Shown here in pieces: positions 1 to 8,889 of a DNA stretch of 64,000 nt. Source of the DNA: an uncultured Clostridia bacterium (GTDB lineage: Bacteria > Bacillota > Clostridia > Christensenellales > UBA1242); assembly GCA_934772525.1 (NCBI GenBank), contig CAKVMI010000002.1:173189-237188 (forward strand). Direction: 5' to 3'. The position numbers and the translations under genes are program-made. The notes under the pieces are model-generated. The model worked only from the letters and a program-made list of their open reading frames with translations. It had not been told where the DNA came from and did no database searches. How positions within the stretch are numbered: the first letter of the stretch is position 1; every line of letters starts with the position of its first letter.

Positions 1-1681
1 GACCTTTACCCTTATCTAGTTTTGCTTCAATTACTGAACCAATAGCCTTACGATTTGGATTTGCTCTTAAATTTTGATATTCTGCAACAAATAAAATCAT
101 TTCAAGCAACTTATCAATATTTTGACCAGTCTTTGCAGAAATTGGTATTATGATAGCATCACCACCCCATTCTTCTGGGATAACATCATGTTCGGTTAGT
201 TGTTGTTTTATTCTATCAATATTCGCTTCTGGCTTATCAATTTTATTAATAGCAACTATCATAGGTGCTTTTACGGCTTTGATTTCCTTTATTGCTTCTA
301 TAGTTTGTGGCATAACTCCATCATCGGCAGCAACCACCAAAATAGCAATATCTGTAAGTTCCGCACCTCTTGCACGCATTGCAGTAAATGCAGCGTGTCC
401 TGGAGTATCAATAAAGGTAATTAACTCACCATTCTTTTCAATTGTATACGCACCAATGTGTTGAGTAATACCACCCGCTTCGCCGTCAATTACATTTGTT
501 TCTCTAATGTAATCTAGTAAAGATGTTTTACCATGATCGACGTGACCTAGCACGGTAACTACTGGTGGACGTTTAATCAAATCTTTTTCATCGTCATTAA
601 TGTTTTTGATATCACTTAATTGTTCTTCTGCGGTCTTTTCTAGTTTTTGTTCAAGTGTTACACCAAATTCACTAGCAATGAGTTCAGCACTATCAAAATC
701 AATTTGGCTATTAATATTTACCATATTACCTAAAATCATAAATTTCTTTATAATTTCAACTACTGGTTTACCAATTTTTTCAGCCAAAAGTTTTACTGTT
801 AAGTTATCAGTTGTGATAACCGCATGGTCAATAGCAGGGGCAACAATAGTTTCTTGTTGCTTTGCCTTTTTACCTTTTATCTTTCTTGAGCCCATTATTA
901 CGCCATCTTCATTTTCCAAACTTTCGTCTGCAATAAATCCACGCTTAATAAGATCTCTACGGTTGAGAGATTTCTTTTCTTCGTAAGAATGTTCAGACTT
1001 CTTTTTGGTTTGTTGTACCTTACCAAAATCTGCTTTTGGCTTACCTTGTGCTACAAAACTTGAAACAGCGCTTGCTTGACCAGCTGACTGAATAGGTCTT
1101 GAACCCTTAACAGTTCCAGCCGCCACCATACCACCTTGCATCTTAGTGTTTTGACCAAATGGACGTGTACCATTATTGAATCTATTTTGACTACCTGCAA
1201 ATTGTGGGCGTGTACCATTATTGAAGGTAGGACGTTGCCCGTCACGAGGTTGCATAGTGCGTTGACCTCTTTCCATGGGTCTAGCGTTACCATCATGATT
1301 AAAATGTCGGGTTCTTATACTTGTATCTGGTGTTCCTGGCTTTCCAAATTTAAACCCACTACTAGACAGTTTTGAGTCGCTCACTTGTTTATTTGCTATA
1401 ACTGTTGGTTTTGCGATTTGTGCAGGTTTGATTTCTGGCACTTTTACCACTGGTTCACTATTTTTTGAATTTTCTTCTGCTTTCACATCTTCTTTAACGG
1501 CTGACTTTAATGTGTCAACACGGCTTTTTAACTTTTTGCTAATGTCAACAGAATGGCTTAAACACTTTTTTATAACCGCACTTAGTGAACTCGCTTCGCC
1601 CTTTATTCCCGCAAGTTTTTTGATAGCACTCTCCTTAGTTGTTTCGTCGGTTTGAACATTTTGTGTTTTTTGGTTATTCAA
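1..1681 (-). CDS. infB: translation initiation factor IF-2, partial (3' end outside window)
   Basis: This GTPase brings initiator tRNA to the 30S subunit. About 560 codons are present and the C-terminal part lies beyond base 1. The start is a TTG directly after the TAA stop of the preceding gene, with GGAGG eight bases upstream. The N-terminal third is low-complexity and rich in Asn, Gly, Arg and Gln, including two FNNGTRP repeats. The IF2-N domain follows, then the G domain with GHVDHGKT (G1, around bases 520-545), DTPGHAAF (G3) and NKID (G4). It is the last visible gene of the rimP-nusA-rnpM-L7Ae-infB operon. Identification is secure; only the length is unknown. Confidence 0.96.
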   Translation of the reverse strand, partial: MNNQKTQNVQTDETTKESAIKKLAGIKGEASSLSAVIKKCLSHSVDISKKLKSRVDTLKSAVKEDVKAEENSKNSEPVVKVPEIKPAQIAKPTVIANKQVSDSKLSSSGFKFGKPGTPDTSIRTRHFNHDGNARPMERGQRTMQPRDGQRPTFNNGTRPQFAGSQNRFNNGTRPFGQNTKMQGGMVAAGTVKGSRPIQSAGQASAVSSFVAQGKPKADFGKVQQTKKKSEHSYEEKKSLNRRDLIKRGFIADESLENEDGVIMGSRKIKGKKAKQQETIVAPAIDHAVITTDNLTVKLLAEKIGKPVVEIIKKFMILGNMVNINSQIDFDSAELIASEFGVTLEQKLEKTAEEQLSDIKNINDDEKDLIKRPPVVTVLGHVDHGKTSLLDYIRETNVIDGEAGGITQHIGAYTIEKNGELITFIDTPGHAAFTAMRARGAELTDIAILVVAADDGVMPQTIEAIKEIKAVKAPMIVAINKIDKPEANIDRIKQQLTEHDVIPEEWGGDAIIIPISAKTGQNIDKLLEMILFVAEYQNLRANPNRKAIGSVIEAKLDKGKG

Positions 1682-1957
1682 TTACTTTTCCTCCAATAAT
1701 TTTATTATTGCTTTACTTAATTCGCTTCTTTTTATACTTATTACTTTTACGCCTTCGTTTAGCATTTTGTCTAAGACGCTTTGTTCAACTTCAAATACCT
1801 TTAAGTTTTTAAAATTTTTAATTTTTTCTTTGCTATTTTGTGCCAAGTTCTGCGACAACAAACAAACTTCAGCATTTGGTTTTATATTATCCATTCCAAT
1901 AGCTACTAGCCCTGCCCTTATTGCAAAACCAACATAAGATTCTAATTTATTATTCAA
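1682..1957 (-). CDS. L7Ae-family ribosome-associated RNA-binding protein (YlxQ type)
   Basis: A 91-residue single-domain protein of the L7Ae/L30e/S12e fold, which binds kink-turn RNA. The sequence has the typical YSYVGFAIRAG-like opening (here SYVGFAIRAG), an ACLLSQ-like middle strand and a helical C-terminus. It sits between rnpM and infB exactly where ylxQ lies in Bacillus and Clostridia. Its start overlaps the rnpM stop by 8 bases, which suggests translational coupling. The cellular role of this bacterial branch is not firmly known; the family assignment is good. Confidence 0.88.
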   Translation of the reverse strand: MNNKLESYVGFAIRAGLVAIGMDNIKPNAEVCLLSQNLAQNSKEKIKNFKNLKVFEVEQSVLDKMLNEGVKVISIKRSELSKAIIKLLEEK

Positions 1958-2210
1958 TTATATTGCTCCTAAGTTTTTCAAAAAGTTCTTCATCTATTGC
2001 ATTTATTTCAAACGCTCTTTCAAATGATTTTCTTTTCTTTGCATTGTTTATGCACTCTTCATTTTTACAAATATAAGCACCTCTACCATTAAGTCTACCC
2101 GATTTATCAATAAGTATTTCGCCTGTTGGTGTTTTAACAACTCTAATCAAATCGGTTTTATCAAACATCTGTCTACAAACAACGCACATTCTTTTAGGCG
2201 TTTTCTTCAT
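1950..2210 (-). CDS. rnpM: YlxR/RnpM family RNA-binding protein (DUF448)
   Basis: An 86-residue basic protein of the YlxR family; the Bacillus member has been renamed RnpM because it modulates RNase P. The family hallmarks are visible: a CVVCR motif near the N-terminus, the GRGAYIC motif in the middle, and a basic helical C-terminal half. The start ATG overlaps the nusA stop by one base (TAATG), so the two are probably coupled. It lies between nusA and the L7Ae-like gene, the standard position in this operon. Confidence 0.92.
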   Translation of the reverse strand: MKKTPKRMCVVCRQMFDKTDLIRVVKTPTGEILIDKSGRLNGRGAYICKNEECINNAKKRKSFERAFEINAIDEELFEKLRSNIIE

Positions 2211-3388
2211 TATTCAGCATCTCCTAATCCATCAAGATTAACGCTTTTAAACATTGAATTAATATCATTAAAGTTTGCTTTTACTGTGTTCATATCTACA
2301 TCGGATATACTGTCAGATTGCTTATCATTGCTATTTGGGTCAACACTTTGGGAAACACTCTTAACATCTATCTTCCAGTTTGTTAATTTAGCAGCAAGTC
2401 TAACATTTTGACCACTTTTACCAATTGCTAAAGACAATTTATCATCGGGTACTATTGCACGAGCTGACTTAACTTCATCATTAACTTCTACAGTTAATAC
2501 CTTTGCTGGAGATAATGCACGAGCAATATATTCAAATGGATCATCTGACCAAATAATGATATCAATCTTTTCGCCACCAAGTTCAGCAACTATACTATTA
2601 ACTCTAGTACCTTTATTACCTACGCACGCTCCAAGTGGATCAATTGATGGGTCTTCGTTATGCACTGCAATTTTTGTACGGTAACCAGCTTCTCTTGTGC
2701 AACCTTTAATTGTTACAAGACCCGATGCAATTTCTGGAACTTCCATTTCAAATAGTTTCTTTACAAATAAAGGAGAACTTCTTGAAACCATGGCTTGTGT
2801 ACCACGTGCGGTTTCTCTTAATTTCTTAACAAAAACCTTAATTCTGTCATTAACATTATACTTTTCACCTGGGATCTGGTCGTTTGGCATTAAAACGCCT
2901 TCAAGTTGAGAACCAACAAGTTCTAGATAAACGGTATCTTTATCTATTCTTCTTACAATACCCGTTACGATTTGTTCTAACTTCTCATTCATTTCTTTGG
3001 CTGCAGTATTTCTTTCAGCTTCTCTAAACTTTTGAGTAAAGATTTGTTTAGCGGCTCCAGCTGCAATTCTTCCAAAATCTTTTGGAGTAATTTCTTCTTT
3101 TAGTACATCGCCAACTTTTGCAGTCTTCTTTATAAGTCTTGCATCGGATAAAGTCATTTGAGTATCAGCGTCAGTAACTTCATCATCTTTTACTACCGTT
3201 TTACCTGCATACAACTTGATTGTATTTTTATCTGGATCTAGTTTTACAATAATGTCTTTACCTTCACCATAATTTTTCTTATAAGCTAAAACCAATCCAT
3301 TTTTTAACCATTCTATTGAAGTTTCTTTGCTTATTCCCTTTGTTTTTTCTAATTCATCTAGTGCCAAGAAAAAGTCCTTGTTAATCAT
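2210..3388 (-). CDS. nusA: transcription termination/antitermination factor NusA
   Basis: NusA binds RNA polymerase and nascent RNA and affects pausing, termination and antitermination. The 392 residues contain the N-terminal polymerase-binding domain (about 1-130), an S1 domain (about 135-200, with VTGIVRRID) and two KH domains (about 205-345), including PLGACVGNKGTR and LAIGKSGQNVRLA. It lacks the acidic AR repeats of enterobacterial NusA, as is normal for Firmicutes. It follows rimP after a 19-base gap and overlaps rnpM by one base. Confidence 0.97.
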   Translation of the reverse strand: MINKDFFLALDELEKTKGISKETSIEWLKNGLVLAYKKNYGEGKDIIVKLDPDKNTIKLYAGKTVVKDDEVTDADTQMTLSDARLIKKTAKVGDVLKEEITPKDFGRIAAGAAKQIFTQKFREAERNTAAKEMNEKLEQIVTGIVRRIDKDTVYLELVGSQLEGVLMPNDQIPGEKYNVNDRIKVFVKKLRETARGTQAMVSRSSPLFVKKLFEMEVPEIASGLVTIKGCTREAGYRTKIAVHNEDPSIDPLGACVGNKGTRVNSIVAELGGEKIDIIIWSDDPFEYIARALSPAKVLTVEVNDEVKSARAIVPDDKLSLAIGKSGQNVRLAAKLTNWKIDVKSVSQSVDPNSNDKQSDSISDVDMNTVKANFNDINSMFKSVNLDGLGDAE

Positions 3389-3407
3389 TTTAAATCTATC
3401 CTCCTAA

Positions 3408-3872
3408 TTAAAAATCAATATGCTTTGTAATTTTTGCAATATTTCTTCTATCTAATGTAATTGAATTACCAATTTCTCCAATTATTAAATCAATTTCTGT
3501 AAATCCTAAAAGTCTACCAGTGAATTGTTTTTCTCCTTCAAACTTACTGTATAATGATACATCAATCACTTCACCAAGATTTGCTTTTAATTGATTAAAT
3601 GTTCTTAATGGTCTATCAAGCCCTGGCGAAGATACATTTAAGATATAACTTGCACCATTAGTTGGGTCTAATTCATCTAGTAGACCATCAATTGCCATAT
3701 GAACCTTCTCACAATCATCAATATTTATTCCATTTGGCGAATCTATAAATACCGTTAAGTTCATACCATTTTGTTTTCTAGCATACTCAACTTCTACTAC
3801 AATGTAACCCATATCTTCTACAACTGGTGTAATAAACTCTTCAACTTCTTCTGCAACAGAATTTTTTTCCAT
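3408..3872 (-). CDS. rimP: ribosome maturation factor RimP
   Basis: RimP helps late assembly of the 30S subunit. The 154-residue protein shows the two-domain RimP layout: an N-terminal alpha/beta domain ending in the YILNVSSPGLDRPL motif (about residues 77-90) and a C-terminal SH3-like domain with FTGRLLGF. It is the first gene of the rimP-nusA-infB operon. A promoter-like site and a strong hairpin precede it (bases 3982-4063). Confidence 0.95.
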   Translation of the reverse strand: MEKNSVAEEVEEFITPVVEDMGYIVVEVEYARKQNGMNLTVFIDSPNGINIDDCEKVHMAIDGLLDELDPTNGASYILNVSSPGLDRPLRTFNQLKANLGEVIDVSLYSKFEGEKQFTGRLLGFTEIDLIIGEIGNSITLDRRNIAKITKHIDF

Positions 3873-3981
3873 TATGTTTCTCCTTAAACAATTTTTTCGA
3901 TTTAATATTTGTGTAAATAATTCAATTAATTTTTAGTACTTAACCTGCTAAAATAGAGCAAACCTACTCTATATAGCAAAA

Positions 3982-4009
3982 GTTGAACGAACACAAGTGT
4001 CCGTTCAAC
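3982..4009 (-). terminator. stem-loop with U run, terminator or leader attenuator before rimP
   Basis: On the minus strand a 13-bp stem with one G-U pair and a 2-base loop (arms GTTGAACGGACAC and GTGTTCGTTCAAC) is followed by TTTT. It could end transcripts of the upstream PolC-like gene. Because a promoter-like site lies just upstream of it, it would also be inside the rimP leader and could act as an attenuator. Confidence 0.7.
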
Positions 4010-4033
4010 AAAGTCTAGTTATTTACATAAGTA

Positions 4034-4063
4034 ATTATATCACAAAAAATACAAATATTGCAA
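4034..4063 (-). promoter_or_regulatory. candidate SigA promoter for rimP-nusA-infB
   Basis: Minus-strand TTGCAA and TATAAT are separated by 18 bases, with an extended -10 (TGATATAAT). The predicted start lies near 4027, about 155 bases before rimP. The stem-loop at 3982-4009 would be transcribed in the leader. Confidence 0.6.
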
Positions 4064-4123
4064 TAGTTTTTTAATAAATTATTAACTTTTTATTTTAAAA
4101 TTTTTATCATTCAAATTATAAAT

Positions 4124-5653
4124 TTATTCTTCATTTTTCAACAATTTTCGCATTACTTCAGCGGCAGCAACGGCATCAAATACCGCCCTGTGAGCGTTAT
4201 CCAAATCTATCCCTAATTCTTTTGAAATCGTAGTTAGTTTATAATTTCGTACGCCCTTCATTTTTTCTTTTGCTAAAACAAACGCATCGAAAGTTTTGTG
4301 CGTAAATGCATATCCAAACTGCTTTCCTACATAACTTATAAAATTAAAGTCAAAATCTATAACATAAGAAACCATTATACTGCCATCACAAAACTTAAAA
4401 AAGTCTGGTAAAACTTCGCCTATTGTATGACAACCAGCAACCATATCATCGGTAATGTTATTAACCTTAGTGGCGTCATCTGGAATATGCATCTCCGGAT
4501 TAATTAAACACGAGAATGTTTCGGTTAATTTTCCACCTACCATCTTTACCGCGCCAATTTCTATAATTTTATCTCTATTGTATGCAGTACCCGTTGTTTC
4601 AAGGTCAAATATTACAAATGTATTATCAAGTAAGTACGGATTAGTTATAGTATCATCGGTTATAAACAAATTTGATTGAGATGATGATTGATATTTTTCT
4701 GGGAAAATATACCTATAATTTTTTGGAACCGACTTCGTATAAATTCGGTCAAAAAACCCATCTTCAAAAGTACAAAGATTAATAACTTTTGGTCTTACAC
4801 TCAACCCAGTGTCAAATGCACTCTCTTCCAAACTACCAAATATACAAACTTCTAAATCATTTGCAAGTTTTTCAGCTTTTGGCAAAGTTGCCTTATTTGG
4901 GAAATACACCACTTTAAGTGATCCACTATAATCATATATTTCAAAAGTGTAATAAGGCTTTTCAGGCCTTACCTTGCCATCTTCTAATACCTTTTCTTTA
5001 GTTTTCTGTTCTCTTAAATTTCGTATTTTTCCAGCAACGCAAATTGCTTCGCTAGGTTCAACCATTGTAGCCATCAAAAGTGGTGAATCTTGTATAACTT
5101 CACCTATGTATGGCTCTATTGATTTTAGTTTTATTATATAAGCTTCTGCACTAGTATCTTCTACAAATGTATCATCTTCTTCTATTTCAAAAACTCTATT
5201 AGGTGTTGATGTAACAAGCACATCAAAAGTACTATAATACCTTTGTGAAAGTGCCAATTTTAAATCATCTATAATTGTACTTTCATTTACAATTTTAATA
5301 AACCTTTCTTCTATGTTCAAATTTATTACACTTTTGGTTTTATCAAATTCTATTGAAGACAAGTCAAATCGAACTATCGGCAATCTCTTTTTGAAATAAT
5401 CTTGTACAAAAGTTTTTATGCTCTCATCATCAAAGTAATTTTTTTTGTATTTTATATCAAGTGTTTTTATACCCTCTGGCAAAAGTGCATATACTTCCTT
5501 TTTCACTGCCATCCTTATATCTTCGCTTAGTATCGCTTCATCAGGATATACCAAACTTAAACTTAAAGCCCGCAGGTCTTTATTAAAGACTGCAGACTCT
5601 AAGTTAAATGATATATTATACTTTTTCATTTTTTCGTTTAAAAAGTCTATCAT
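4124..5653 (-). CDS. PolC-like N-terminal/OB/3'-5' exonuclease protein lacking PHP and polymerase domains
   Basis: The protein sits at the polC locus, just after rseP, but has only about 509 residues against roughly 1,400 for PolC. Counting from an alternative GTG 12 bases upstream (5665), residues 1-200 resemble the PolC N-terminal region, about 205-300 an OB fold (YDYSGSLKVVYF), and about 350-510 a DnaQ-type exonuclease with FDLETTG (D354, E356), D439, H492 and D497, so the DEDDh set is present. The usual AHN of motif II is replaced by SYV. The protein stops right after the exonuclease; no PHP or polymerase sequence follows in the 251 bases before rimP. I chose the ATG at 5653 because GGTGG lies 6 bases upstream. 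Confidence 0.82.
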   Translation of the reverse strand: MIDFLNEKMKKYNISFNLESAVFNKDLRALSLSLVYPDEAILSEDIRMAVKKEVYALLPEGIKTLDIKYKKNYFDDESIKTFVQDYFKKRLPIVRFDLSSIEFDKTKSVINLNIEERFIKIVNESTIIDDLKLALSQRYYSTFDVLVTSTPNRVFEIEEDDTFVEDTSAEAYIIKLKSIEPYIGEVIQDSPLLMATMVEPSEAICVAGKIRNLREQKTKEKVLEDGKVRPEKPYYTFEIYDYSGSLKVVYFPNKATLPKAEKLANDLEVCIFGSLEESAFDTGLSVRPKVINLCTFEDGFFDRIYTKSVPKNYRYIFPEKYQSSSQSNLFITDDTITNPYLLDNTFVIFDLETTGTAYNRDKIIEIGAVKMVGGKLTETFSCLINPEMHIPDDATKVNNITDDMVAGCHTIGEVLPDFFKFCDGSIMVSYVIDFDFNFISYVGKQFGYAFTHKTFDAFVLAKEKMKGVRNYKLTTISKELGIDLDNAHRAVFDAVAAAEVMRKLLKNEE

Positions 5654-5666
5654 TTTACCACCCACT

Positions 5667-7223
5667 TTATAGCAAGAAAATATGATAAAAATCTAAGAAA
5701 ATTACTAGAGCAAATAGAATTATTAAGCCAAAGAAATGAATATAGGCTTCTACATTTCTGTCAATAGGCTTTTTTCTTATCCATTCTATTATTACAAATA
5801 CCATCCTTGCACCATCTAGTGCTGGTATTGGTAAAATGTTAAATACGGCAAGGTTCATACTAATAAGTGGAATTAGATAGAAAATATATCTCCAATCAAT
5901 GCTAGTTATTTTTGCAATTTGTTCAACTGTCGTTACTGTACCGCCAAGTTCAGACACTTTAGTAGCACCCGTAAATATACCGCCAAGCACTTTCAAAATC
6001 AACCAACAAACATCTATACAGAATGGGAACGCATAAAGCAAAGCTTCTCCAAATGAATACCTTTTGTATTCAAAAGATTGTAAAATGCCCAGTGATACGC
6101 CCGAATTGCTTGTAGAAATACCACAAAGGCTTGAAATCTCTTCTTCGGTATATGCAACATACTCATTTGTATTTGCATTAAATTTATAAACTGAAGTCAG
6201 TTCGTTTTCTACATTCTTTAAGTATGTCAGCAACTCTTCAGTTGATGAGAATTTAATATAAGTTGTACCACTTAAATAATATGCATTTTCTTTTATTGCT
6301 TCTGGATACAATACATATCTAAATGCATCTCTATTTTCCTTTTTAACGATAATAGTTTGTTCTTTGCCATCTCTTATAATAGTTAGGGTAATCTCTTCAC
6401 CCTCACCATATTTAGCAATTTTCTTTGAAAATTGTTCTAATGTGTTAGAACTAACTTTATAGTAGTCAAACTTCTTACCATTTACTTCGGTGATAACATC
6501 ACCCACCATAAATTGGTTAGAATTGTAATCTGCTACAGATATAACTTTTGGAAGGCCATAGTTTGCCATACAAAGATAAACAACACTCATAACAAGTCCA
6601 AATAAGAAGTTAAATATTACACCAGCAGATTGTACAATCAATCTCTTCCATGGCTTTTGTTTGTTAAATGCACCTTCGGTTTCTTTCTCTTCATCTTCGC
6701 CTTCAAATGCACAATAACCACCTAAAGGAATCGCTCTTATTGAGAACTTTTCACCATTTGCTTTTGTCTTTGAAAATATTGCAGGGCCAAAGCCAATAGA
6801 AAATTCATTTATTTTAAATTTTAATATCTTACCAGCGGTATAATGTCCAAGTTCATGAACCATTATAAGCACCATTAAAAAGGCTATTGCCAAAATGATA
6901 TAAATAATGTTATTCCATTCTACACAACAAGCAACAATGGTTAATAGCGTTTCAAAATATAAACAAATTAGATTAACTTTACTTTTATGTTTACTTTCAT
7001 TACTCCATGCAGTTTTAATTACACAAGATAATATAATCAAAGCATAATATACATAAAAGAACGCACTTGCACCCTTCACAATACAAATCACTGCCCACGC
7101 AACAATTACGCTAGAAAGGACATTTTGAACAATTAATCTAAATTGTTTATTATTTTCAGTTGGTTTATACAACCAGTTAAATAATATTTCAAATAAAATT
7201 AACGCAAATAAAGTTATCTTCAT
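5667..7223 (-). CDS. rseP: site-2 membrane metalloprotease RseP/RasP with long N-terminal membrane extension
   Basis: This intramembrane zinc protease cleaves anti-sigma factors and signal-peptide remnants. The catalytic HELGH is at residues 123-127, the PDZ-like domain lies around 215-300, and the C-terminal NILPIPALDGARM carries the second metal-ligand motif. At 518 residues it is about 100 longer than the Bacillus protein, where the HExxH is near residue 20. The extra N-terminal part contains three or four hydrophobic segments. The gene follows cdsA directly; dxr, normally between them, is absent. Confidence 0.93.
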   Translation of the reverse strand: MKITLFALILFEILFNWLYKPTENNKQFRLIVQNVLSSVIVAWAVICIVKGASAFFYVYYALIILSCVIKTAWSNESKHKSKVNLICLYFETLLTIVACCVEWNNIIYIILAIAFLMVLIMVHELGHYTAGKILKFKINEFSIGFGPAIFSKTKANGEKFSIRAIPLGGYCAFEGEDEEKETEGAFNKQKPWKRLIVQSAGVIFNFLFGLVMSVVYLCMANYGLPKVISVADYNSNQFMVGDVITEVNGKKFDYYKVSSNTLEQFSKKIAKYGEGEEITLTIIRDGKEQTIIVKKENRDAFRYVLYPEAIKENAYYLSGTTYIKFSSTEELLTYLKNVENELTSVYKFNANTNEYVAYTEEEISSLCGISTSNSGVSLGILQSFEYKRYSFGEALLYAFPFCIDVCWLILKVLGGIFTGATKVSELGGTVTTVEQIAKITSIDWRYIFYLIPLISMNLAVFNILPIPALDGARMVFVIIEWIRKKPIDRNVEAYIHFFGLIILFALVIFLDFYHIFLL

Positions 7224-7231
7224 TTTACCAC

Positions 7232-8128
7232 CTAAACAATAATAATTAATGCTAAAATGTATGTGATTGCAGAAACAAACATCATACCATCTATTCTATC
7301 CATAACACCGCCGTGTCCTGGAAGAATTTTACCAAAGTCTTTTATTTCAAATCTTCGTTTTACGCTTGAAGCAACCAAATCGCCCGCTTCGGTAGCAATT
7401 GAGCCTAATAGCCCTACCAACACAAAAAACAATATAAGACTTGTGTTATTAACTTCTGTAAATGGATTGTACACCCCACCAATTACAAATATTAAATATA
7501 ATACCACTGATATTATAATACCACCAAATAGTCCACCTATTGCACCACTTAGTGATTTTTTAGGCGAAATTTGATTTGCAAAATTACCCCTATGGAATGC
7601 ACTACCTACAAGATATGCAAAAACGTCTGTTGCCATAGCAACACCAAATACAAGCCCTAAAATCATTGTTCCCATCCCAACACTAAAGCCATTTATTCCA
7701 TAAAGTGTTCCAATTAAGGTGTTTGGCCACAATATGGTTGTCATTAGTTTTTTTGTTGAAAGTAACATTTCATCAGCAGTAAATTCTTCGTCTTTGTGTT
7801 TGTTTAAATATACAACGTCGGTTATCATAGACGCTACAAAAAATAAAATTGCCAAAAATAATTGATACAATAAAGTTTGTAATATAGTCTTTGATACAAA
7901 TGGTACATAAGTCAAATACAATAAAAATGCGTGAACGACGGAAAGATAAATATATGCCTTTGAGCATCTTCTCTCATCTTTTTGATGTGCCTTTAACACT
8001 TCATAACAAGCAATAAATGAAATTGCCATAATAAATGCATCAAAAAAATAAACCGAAAGAAATCTGCTTGCAACAAATAACGCTGTAACAATAAGTATTA
8101 CTGCACCAGTTAAAGTTCTTTTGCCCAT
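7232..8128 (-). CDS. cdsA: phosphatidate cytidylyltransferase
   Basis: CdsA makes CDP-diacylglycerol from phosphatidate and CTP for phospholipid synthesis. The 298-residue protein has about eight hydrophobic segments and the family signature near the C-terminus: SSVKRRFEIKDFGKILPGHG followed by GVMDRID (about residues 252-277). It lies 8 bases upstream of rseP and 15 bases downstream of uppS, so it belongs to the frr-uppS-cdsA-rseP operon. Confidence 0.95.
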   Translation of the reverse strand: MGKRTLTGAVILIVTALFVASRFLSVYFFDAFIMAISFIACYEVLKAHQKDERRCSKAYIYLSVVHAFLLYLTYVPFVSKTILQTLLYQLFLAILFFVASMITDVVYLNKHKDEEFTADEMLLSTKKLMTTILWPNTLIGTLYGINGFSVGMGTMILGLVFGVAMATDVFAYLVGSAFHRGNFANQISPKKSLSGAIGGLFGGIIISVVLYLIFVIGGVYNPFTEVNNTSLILFFVLVGLLGSIATEAGDLVASSVKRRFEIKDFGKILPGHGGVMDRIDGMMFVSAITYILALIIIV

Positions 8129-8143
8129 TACTTTTCTCCTAAA

Positions 8144-8872
8144 TTATTCTTCTACTTTTCCAAACTTTCGAGTTCTTTTCTGATATTCAATAATACATTT
8201 TTTTACAGTTTCTTTATCAAAATCTGGCCAAAGTGTATCTAAAAAATAAAATTCACTATAAGCATGTTGCCACATCAAAAAATTACTAACTCTTTGTTCA
8301 CCGCTTGCCCTAACTATTAAGTCTGGGTCAGGCTGACCTGCGGTATATAAAAACTTTTCAAAATCGCTCTCGGTAATATTTTTTAGACCACTTTCAATAA
8401 TCTTATTTACCGCACGAACAATCTCATCACGACCGCCATAAACAAATGCTATATTTAAAACATAAGTCTTGCAATCCTTGGTCTTTTGCATTGCATTTAA
8501 AAAGCAATTACGAGTTTTTTCATCAACTCTTTCATTATAAATATCGCCAATTATATTTATTTTTAAATCATTCTTAATTGCATTAGCAAGTTCTTTCTCC
8601 AAAAATTCTACTGCAAGATTCATAATATAATTAACTTCTTTTTCACTTCGCTTCAAGTTTTCGGTGCTAAGAGCATAAACGGTAATAGTTTTTACTCCAA
8701 AATCTCGACATGCCGAACAAACTTTTTCTAACGCAATAGAACCTTCCCTATGTCCTGCAGACCTTGGAAGCCCCCGTTTTTTAGCCCAACGACCATTGCC
8801 ATCCATAATAAAACCAATGTGTGCTGGGATATTTTCGGAATCTATTACCCCTTTCTTTTTTAATAAATTCAT
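8144..8872 (-). CDS. uppS: undecaprenyl diphosphate synthase
   Basis: A cis-prenyltransferase that makes the C55 lipid carrier for peptidoglycan and other envelope polymers. The 242 residues carry the FIMDGNGRWAK motif (about 22-32, with the catalytic Asp), AGHREGS, TVYALSTEN, and the C-terminal DLIVRASGEQRVSNFLMWQ with YSEFYF. The gene follows frr after 17 bases and precedes cdsA, the usual order. Confidence 0.97.
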   Translation of the reverse strand: MNLLKKKGVIDSENIPAHIGFIMDGNGRWAKKRGLPRSAGHREGSIALEKVCSACRDFGVKTITVYALSTENLKRSEKEVNYIMNLAVEFLEKELANAIKNDLKINIIGDIYNERVDEKTRNCFLNAMQKTKDCKTYVLNIAFVYGGRDEIVRAVNKIIESGLKNITESDFEKFLYTAGQPDPDLIVRASGEQRVSNFLMWQHAYSEFYFLDTLWPDFDKETVKKCIIEYQKRTRKFGKVEE

Positions 8873-8889
8873 AAAAAATTCTCACTAAA

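Noticed and set aside
1051..1296. 81-codon minus-strand frame inside infB
   Set aside because: It lies in another frame of the low-complexity infB linker, which explains its odd composition; no SD.
3982..4009. LexA-type operator reading of GTTGAACG...CGTTCAAC
   Set aside because: Arms are too far apart for the Gram-positive LexA site (GAAC-4-GTTC); a hairpin with T run explains it better.
3873..4123. Possible frameshifted remainder of PolC
   Set aside because: Only 251 bases lie between the stop and rimP, and they hold a promoter-like site and a hairpin, with no PHP or polymerase motif in any frame.
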